Shown one piece after another: positions 54,201-63,200 of a stretch of DNA of 64,000 nucleotides. Under the pieces are notes generated by a model. It saw only the letters and a list, made by a program, of their open reading frames with translations, did not search any database and was not told where the DNA came from. Source of the stretch: Branchiostoma belcheri (Eukaryota; Chordata; Leptocardii; Amphioxiformes; Branchiostomatidae); the NCBI RefSeq assembly GCF_001625305.1, contig NW_017802380.1, positions 936,987 through 1,000,986 on the forward strand. Reading direction: 5' to 3'. The stretch's first letter is position 1, and each line of letters begins with the position of its first letter. A program made the translations under genes and the position numbers.

Positions 54201-57200
54201 CACATGCCATGAGGAAATCAATAATGGTAACATATAACTGTGGTTATAAATTCTTAAAGATTAGCCTGTTTTATCTTTAAGAATACTTTGTAAACATGTA
54301 TCTTCACTTGTGCTTACCTTAAGACTGCCAGGAGTACCAAAGCTGGTGCTGGTGTTGAGTTTTGTCTCTGAGCTGGACTTTAAGGCCAACTCCTCAAACT
54401 GAAGCCTTGCTGCGTCCACCAGGCTGGACTCACTGCGGGCTGAGGACATCCCACTCCTCGGGGAGCCGGACACTTTCTGTCTACCTGGGGAGGCTGAGAA
54501 ACAACACAGCCATATTTATTCATTAGTTTGGCTTACAGTGGCAAGGGTTGTTCAACTAGTCCTAGACTATTATTAAGGGTCAGGCCTGGGAGAATAGAAT
54601 TATAAGATACACGGTCAAAATTTATATGTACACAGTCATAACATCAGTAATGTATGCTGTGCTGTATCATACTGTCCTGCTGGCAATTTTTACACAATAT
54701 TTTCAAATAATTTCATGTCTTAATCAGGTCACAGACCCTTGACTTTTTTTGCCCTGCGGCGGCGTAGTTACTTCCGCATTTGTTGCGTTTCGCTGCGGTG
54801 TGATGCGTTGCACGAGAAACACCCCCAAATCGCACATATACAGGGCACTATATAGATGGTACTGTATGTGCAACCCATATATATATGGGCCCCGCAGGAC
54901 AAGGGTTAACCAAATAAAAATGAGATATTGATAATACTGATATAATTCTAATTGTTCAAAACCCAATGACACAGGTTTGTAATTGAGTGTAATTTCCAAC
55001 ACATAAAACTTTTCAACTGTTCAACTCCAGTGAAGGAATTTGCAATTCATAGCAGCTGTGTTGGCAATTACAGTTCAAATCTGTTTCAGAGCAACTTCTA
55101 ACAACACAGATGAACTTTGAAGCTAGTACTAGTACCCAATGAGGTATCAGTATTACACTTTCCCTTTTCCTTACTTTGTCTTGGAGACCTTGGCGATCCC
55201 TCCCTGTCCACGGTAAGATGAACATTCTCCTCCAGGGTAACCCGACCTTGAGACGTGACCTTGCACCAGTACATGCCCGTGTCGCTGAACTTGCACGGCT
55301 GGATGCGCAGGTGTGGCTCGAAGTCACTGTCCATAAACGCTCTGCCTCGGAAGTTCCCATGGGCAACCTGCAAGGATTTAAATTTGACAGAAATTTACAA
55401 TCAATGTTATAAAGTGCAGTACATGTCATTGAGTAATACCAAGCTAGTACAGTCAAACCTATACAAGTGTGACCAAAAATCGCTGTCCATAAACGCTCTG
55501 CCTTGGAAGGTTCCATGGGCAACCTGCAAGGATTTAAATTTGTCAGAAATTTACAATCCATGTTATAAAGTGCCATACAGGAGGGAAAACAAGCTACAGT
55601 CAAACCTGTACAAGTGTGACCACATCTTGGAGGTCTCTTTTTGCCAGTGACACGAGCATGAAGAATCCTGTCTGTAGTGACAACCTGAGTAGATTTTATC
55701 AGCCCCCTGAGAGATCTTCTTGGTCAGTTTTGACTGTACTTGCTTTAAGGTAGACTATGATATAACAAGCAACAAAGGCAAAAATTTTAACATAAGTTTA
55801 ATTTTCAAGTAAAAACATTAAACTCAAACATGTGAGTTTGCTGCATGAGTATGCACAAAAACAACACAGCCGAGTTGGCAAGCATTCAACAACAACAACA
55901 ACAACATCAAAACAAACAACAGCAAAACAACAACGAAAAGGCAGACTTAAAGAACAAGTAAAGTAATTTCAGTTTTGGTGCCTTTCAACCCATAATCCTG
56001 TTTGCAAAAGGAGCTAGACTCATTGGTTTATACCAGTCCTGTACACATTGGGGATTTGGGTCAAATATCACCCCCATGTGTTTGGTGTGATATAGCTTGC
56101 CTAGCTGCCGCCGTGCCAAGTGCCTGCAAAGCTGGTGTGTTATGCCGAATGGCGGTTATAACGGCTATACTGATAAAGATACAGATGTGTGTGAGACTGG
56201 TATAAACCAAGGAATCACCTTTTGCAAATACGATTTTGGGTTAAAAGGCACCAAAACTGAAATTAGTGTGCTTGTCCTCTAACAAAAGCAAAGCTGATTG
56301 GTTAGTGTGTAAGACCAAACTTGCCCGCAGGGTCACAAGTGCGGTAGCGTGACCGGCGAGCACACCAGAGGAGCTAGACTTTACCCGCGACGGCCCCTTC
56401 CGCTCGTACACCAGCGTGCGGCCTCTCCACTTCTTCTCCTTGCTCCACTCCACCTCCGTCAGCGGGGTTTTGGAGGCCACGATGCTGAGGCGTAGGAGTG
56501 CCGTGTGGCCTTCGATGGCGTCAGAGTAGTTGTCAGCAGGGACCCGTAGCGGCCGAAGCTGCTTTCTCGCATCAGGGGGAGGGGTGGGGAGGGGCGGCGG
56601 GGCATCTCTGGGGCTTGTGGCAGACTGAAGAACAAATAAATCATTATTGTAACAATAAGTTAGTTGCAAATACGAAGGTTAATTGCAAGTACATGAAATA
56701 CATGTAGTGATATACTGCAAACTACATTCTGAAATATACATTGCGCTAGCTTAGTAAAAAAAAATCAAGATAGCACCAATTTAGTTGACAACATCCTATT
56801 TAGCACTAGTCCATTTTTGTATCTTGGACATTATTCAAAATATAAAGGAAAGGTGAGAGATAAAGACCAAAAATGAGGTTGCGAGTGACTTTCCTCTGCC
56901 AGCTTGGTGTACTACAAGAAGCGTGATTGTGTGATTTAAGAATAATAGTAGTTAACCTACAGTAGAGAATAAGAAATAAAAGAACTAAGTGCGTGCCACC
57001 TTGGTGAGCTCTTGTGAAGACATAGGTGACCAGGAAGCTCTCCTGGGGGAGTAGGGCTGTGCTGAGGTTACCACAAAACTGCTCCCCCCTGGGCTGGGAA
57101 TCCTCCTCACCGCGATGCTGCCGCCGGGGCTGGGGGCCCTTCCCCTCCCCGGGGTGGGGCTGGATCTGGTGGGGGAGGGGGGACTGGGTCCGGGGGTGGT

Positions 57201-60200
57201 GGGGTGAAGCGTTTGGGGGAGGGGGGACTGGGGTCCGGGGGGGTGGGGTGAACCGTTTGGGGGAGGGGGAGGGAGAGGGGGTCCTGAGACCTGGCCCTGC
57301 TGCCGCTACTTTTCTCTCGAAAGCTCTCCGGGTGGCGGCCACAGACGGACTGGGTGATCTGTTCGGTCTGCTGAGGTCTGGTGTGGAGCCTGGTAAGGAG
57401 TGACTGCTGTGTAGTGACCCACTGGAACCTGGCCTGCTGGAAGTGAAACAAGATTGGGAACAACATGACTTTAAATAGAATACAAGCAATACATGTATGG
57501 ACCTGTCCTTGAGGCTGAATGGGTGTTCTGATAGCCACATATTGTTATACGTTTTGCAAAGCCTCACATGATACAGTTATAAACAATATAAACAAAACTT
57601 GATATCTGATGTTCAACCAGAAAAATATGAGTTTGCATTGTATATCCATTGCTACTGTAATACAGAAATGTTTAAAAACCATGTTAAAACAACATGCCTT
57701 CACATAGCAACACAAACAATACATACAGGGGCCTGTCCTTGGTGCTGAACGGATGTTTTGATAGAACATTGTACATTGTTATCAACAAAACTGAATGTTC
57801 AGCTGAAAAAATTTCCAATGTATTTTCATTGTATTACTACTGTGTAACAGTACTATAATGCAGAACAGTTTCAACCATGAGATTAAAACACTGAAAGTCT
57901 ATCTCCTCTGCCCTCCTAATGCGAAAATTCAGGAATTTACAGTACATATCATATTATCATATCTAGATCAACTACCAATTTGATGATTGGCAGAGTCCCT
58001 TCCCCTTACCTGCTTGTCCTAGATGCGGCAGGCGACCCAGAGTGACCTCTGACTTCTGACCTCCGTTCAGGAGAAGTAGGGAGGCTGGAGGGGGGACTGG
58101 AGAACACCCCCGGTGGAGCGCTCCTGCGGCGCCTCCCACCAGCTGTAGATGGAACAACAGGAAACATTTAGTGTAATCTATGCCATAAACACCTGCAGAA
58201 CATACTGCACCTGCGAAAACTGTAATGCATTGTGCTAGCACTTTGGCAGAACGTCTTACATAAGGTCGTATTTGGGCATATAAAGTTTACATTCCGTCTG
58301 TAGTTTCCAACTGTTGTGTCGGAAAAAATTTTGTCTGCAACAGGTAAAATTCTGATGCAACGTTGACCAAAAATCCAACGAAAGCTGTGAAAAATGGGGT
58401 TTTACACGGGCACAATATGTTCTGCCGACATGCTATACCATGTGATGTCAGGTGGTGCAATGGAAGGCCTTGGCTTCAAATCCACTTACATGCCCCAATG
58501 CTGTGCCCTTGGGAAAGGCACTTTCCTTACTTCACTCAGGTTAAAATGAGAACCTAGCTTTGGCATAATCCATGTGACAGAACTGATGTCTATGAGTGTC
58601 TCAACATACTCAAGAGAACACTCATACAACAATCTTTTGTTTGCAGGAAATACAGTACCTAGAACTATTGCCTGATCAATAATAAGGTATGGTGATATTG
58701 GTGAGGTTTGCCATCTTCTTTGAAGGCAGTGGATAATGAACTGCAATTTTGGTTAGTCTTTTGGTGATCTTATAAGGCCACACCAAGTAAATTTTATGGA
58801 TGACGTCCTTTGGAGACCCTAAATCTAATGCGAGAGGGCGAAAAAAAAACGAGAAGGGCCCTAAAAAACAAGATGCCTAGATTAGAAATATACTAAGAGA
58901 CGACAAATGTTAGGACACCAATTGAATGAGGTGACACGTACACAGTGTAACAAGCAAGAGGTCTTTTATTCATCATCAAAACAGCAATAAATCAGGTGGA
59001 ACAGAAGTTGTCGTCCTGTGCTTTGGGAGGATAGGTTTCTTCAAATGTGGCAGCATGTACCTAACTGAATTCCTAATGGAAGTCTTGCTTGATGCTTTAT
59101 AAGCTTTGGTCCGTACAAACCTATTTGCGGCACTGTCGTGACTCTTTGGTCATAGTTACAGGAAGCGGAATTTCTTGTTTCTTTTTCTAGGAACAGGCCA
59201 AAATCAATGCGCGCGCGGACGTCATCCATAAAATTTACTTGGTGTGGCCTAAATGGGAAAAGCTTAGAAAAAATTGAGGTGACTGTCGGAAGTAATCGGT
59301 TTGCTTACCCAGCACAGTGACCCTGATGGAGTCTTCGTCCACCTCCACCCCCCCACTCCTCAGCACGCACCAGTACACCCCGGCATCGCTCAGCTTCACA
59401 GGGTTGATCCTCAGGGAGGCTTCCCCCTCCACCGCCGTCCTGCCCCTGTAGTCTCCCACTGACACACGCATGGCCGTGCCCTGCACCTGTTGGTTTGGAT
59501 TTTTAAAAAAGTTTAAGTCCTTCCCACACCACGTGGTGCATAAGGTGGCACCCACTTCAGGTTCAGTAGCCCTTGGGCCACATAATTGTGCAATCACTAC
59601 AGCAGGGGGCTAGTCTACTGGTAGTGGTGCGTGTTAACTCCCATACTCATTCTCAAATGCTGAGTGCTAAGCAGAGAAAGCAGTATGTACCATTTTTAAA
59701 GTCTTTGGTATGACTCTGCCAGGGATTGAACTCATGATCTACTGAATGCAAGGTGAGCACTCTACCCACTTGTTCTCTGACATTGGGAATACATGTATAG
59801 CATCATACAGAAGGTAGGCTGGAAAACTTGAATACAGAATTTGCATAAAACTGAGAGCACCGTTATAAATCATCTTAACAGGTTGTCTTCCCCATAACAT
59901 ACTGTGATACAACCACAATAGAATGAAGATATACAATCCATATGCATGTACCAGCAAGTTATACATAACAATAATAACTACAACTCTTACAACAAGTCGT
60001 TCTACAAAGAGTCAGCCCCGGGGTCCTGCGAGAGCGGGGATGCGAGATGGACCCGTTAGAACAGATCCACCGTTGTCGACAAGGACCGATCAAAGATCAA
60101 GAGAAGGAGAGATACTGAGGGCTTGCAGTTGTGGGTGGCAGCGGGTCACAACGTTCAGAGGTCTCAGGATCCATCAAGGGAAGATGAAATGCCAGAATGA

Positions 60201-63200
60201 GGAGCAGCGCAAACGCTCGGCGCAAGCCGGTCAGACGAAAGAGGTCACGGGTCAGGTGACCAACCACAGTACCCAGGACTTCAACAGCGGTGACCCTGAT
60301 CCAGGCAGTGAGACTCCCCCAGTGGAACCGGTCCCCAGAGCGGGTGACAAGCAGCCAACGTATGACACAGGGTCTAGGGTAGCCAGCCCAAAGAAGGAAG
60401 AGCGTTTTGTTAGGAAGGAGAAGATCAAGTGGCCCAGAGCCAGCGACAAGGCCACCTGGGAAGTTCTAGGCAGCGACTTGAGTAACATCTTAGAGCAAGG
60501 CCTCAAGGGAGATGTCGAAAGAAAGCTGAACAAGTTTGGCAACATGGTGTATGACTTTTGCAGTGGGAGGCTTGGAACACTGTCGAGTGACTGTAGATCT
60601 AGCGAACCAAGACGTATAAGCAGAAGGCAGAAGGAGATTTCTAAGCTGATCATCAGAAGGAGACATCTGAGGAAGCTATGGAGAAAAGCAGGTCCAGATG
60701 AGAAAGTTGGTCTCCAAGTTCTGTGGGAGGAGGTTAGAACTAGGCTGAAGTGTCTGAGAAGAGCTGAGAGGTTGAGAAGGAAGCGTAAGAGGAAAGAGAA
60801 CCAGAGGAAACAGTTTTTCAGAAACCCCTTCAAGTTTGCGAAGTCACTGTTAGAAGAGAAGAAGGGAGGGGATCTTACCATTGGAGTGGAAGATCTGGAA
60901 GCCCACTTGAAAGCAACGTATTCTGACCCAGAGAAAGACAGGCCGCTAGATTCTCCGGGGTACGTACCAAGACCTGCAGAACCTTCAGTTCCGATGGATG
61001 TCACTCCCCCAAAATGGAGTGAGGTGTTGGCAGCAGTCAAGAGGGCTAGAGCAGCAGCAGCCCCAGGCCCGAACGGAGTCCCCTACAGAGTCTACAAAAT
61101 GTGTCCGAAGACACTGAGAGTACTGTGGAAACTCATGCAAGTTGCCTGGAGGAAGAAATGTGTGCCAGTATCCTGGAGGAGAGCAGGCGGAGTACTAATC
61201 CCGAAGGAGCGAGTGTCATCCACTATAGACCTGTTCCGAAACATCTCCTTGCTCAACGTAGAGGGCAAGCTGTTCTTTACAATACTGGCAAAACGTCTCA
61301 CTAGTTTTCTGCTCTCCAACAGCTATATAGACACACAAGTACAGAAAGCGGGCATTCCAGGCTTCCCAGGCTGTATTGAGCATGCTAACACTATATGGAG
61401 GCAGATTCAACTTGCAAGGAGTCGAAAGGAAGATCTACATGTTGTGTGGCTGGACTTGGCGAACGCTTACGGCTCAATACCCCACAAAGTCATTAGCTAT
61501 GCCCTCGATTTCTTCTGGGTGCCCGTCGAAATGAAGCAGATTGTGGAGAACTACTTTGCAGACTTCAAGCTCAGTATCAGCACAAGATCTTTCACTACAG
61601 GCTGGCAGAAGCTGGAGAAGGGGATTGCCATGGGGTGTTCTATCTCACCACTCCTGTTCACCATGGGCTTCGAAATCTTCCTAATTGGCGCCAAACAGGT
61701 AGTGGGAGGTCTGAGAGCTCCATCAGGAGAGAAACTACCACCAGTCCGTGCCTTTATGGACGATGTCACAAGTATACTCCGAACTGCTCCGTGTACGGCT
61801 CGGCTGCTCCAGAGACTTGAGGAGCTAACTGAGTGGGCTGGTATGAAGTTTAAGCCGTCGAAGTCCAGAAGTTTGTCACTAAGGAAGGGGAAGATCTCCA
61901 GTAGAACCTTCTCAGTGAATGGTCAAACCATTCCAACTCTACAAGAAGAACCGGTGAAGAGTCTGGGGCGTCTCTACACAAGTAGTTTGAAAGACACCAC
62001 AAGGGGACCTGAAATTATTAGTCAAGCTACAAGTGGTCTTAAATGCATTGATGAATGTGATCTTCCTGGAAGACTCAAAGTGTGGTGCGCACAGTTTGTG
62101 CTGTTTCCAAGACTAAAATGGCCCCTTAAGATGTACAACATATCCATGTCAACTGTGGATCAGATCGACAGGAAAGCCAATTCCTACTTTCGGCGGTGGT
62201 TAGGTGTACCAAGATGTCTGTCAACAGTGGCATTGTTTGGCGACAACATGTTAAGCCTTCCGCTTTCATCCATTGCAGAGGAATACAAGGTGGCCAAAGT
62301 TCAACTTGTTCTGGAGTTGGAGGAGTCTCAAGACCCAGCAGTGAAAGCGGTAAACACGAACATCAGCACTGGCAAGAAGTGGAGTGCTAAAGAGACCATC
62401 AGCCAAGCAGTTAGCCGACTACAACATAAAGACCTAGTGGGTGCAGTTCAGCTGGGAAGAACTGGTCTTGGATGGGGGGAGCGAACACACCGGTGGTCCA
62501 ACGCCAACTCCAGAGAAAGGAGACAGCTGGTAGTACAGGAAGTGAGAAGGATAGAGGAGGAGAAGAGAAGAGTGGTGGCGATTGGCCAGAGCCAGCAGGG
62601 TGCGTGGACAAACTGGGACGGAGCGGTAGAGAGGAGACTTAAGTGGAGCGATGTGTGGAACATCCAGAATGCCAGACTGAGCTTTCTGCTACGGGCAGTC
62701 TATGATGTTCTTCCCAGTCCCAGAAACCTCACCCGTTGGTTCAAGAGTGAAGAGTCCTGCCAGCTGTGTGGTCTTGAACAAGCAGACTTGAAGCACATCT
62801 TGTCCAACTGCTCAGTTGCATTACAACAAGGCCGTTATACGTGGAGACATAACAAAGCTCTCCGTCAAATTGCAGTAACTCTAGAGGAAGTGAGGAAGGA
62901 AACAGCAGGAACAGACTCACCACTACAGCCAATCCAGTTCGTAAGAGTGGGCAGCAGCCCTACAGGGGCAACCAGCTAGTAGGAGCAGAATAGGAGGTGG
63001 CCCATTATGCAGAGGAGTGTGGAAAATGAGCGTAGATCTCGACAGGCAGCTGCAGTTCCCAAGTAGTATCTGCGCAACGACATTGAGACCGGACCTTGTC
63101 CTGTGGTCAGAGGACCAAAAGTCAGTGTTGATAGTAGAACTAACAGTTCCTTGGGAAGAGAACATTCAGGTAGCTTTCGAAAGGAAGAAGACAAGATACG

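Noticed and set aside
57026..57403. Gly/Arg/Trp-rich plus-strand ORF
   Set aside because: Shadow of the proline-rich exon of the minus-strand Ig gene.
60252..61040. 262-codon minus-strand ORF
   Set aside because: Antisense shadow of the retrotransposon polyprotein.
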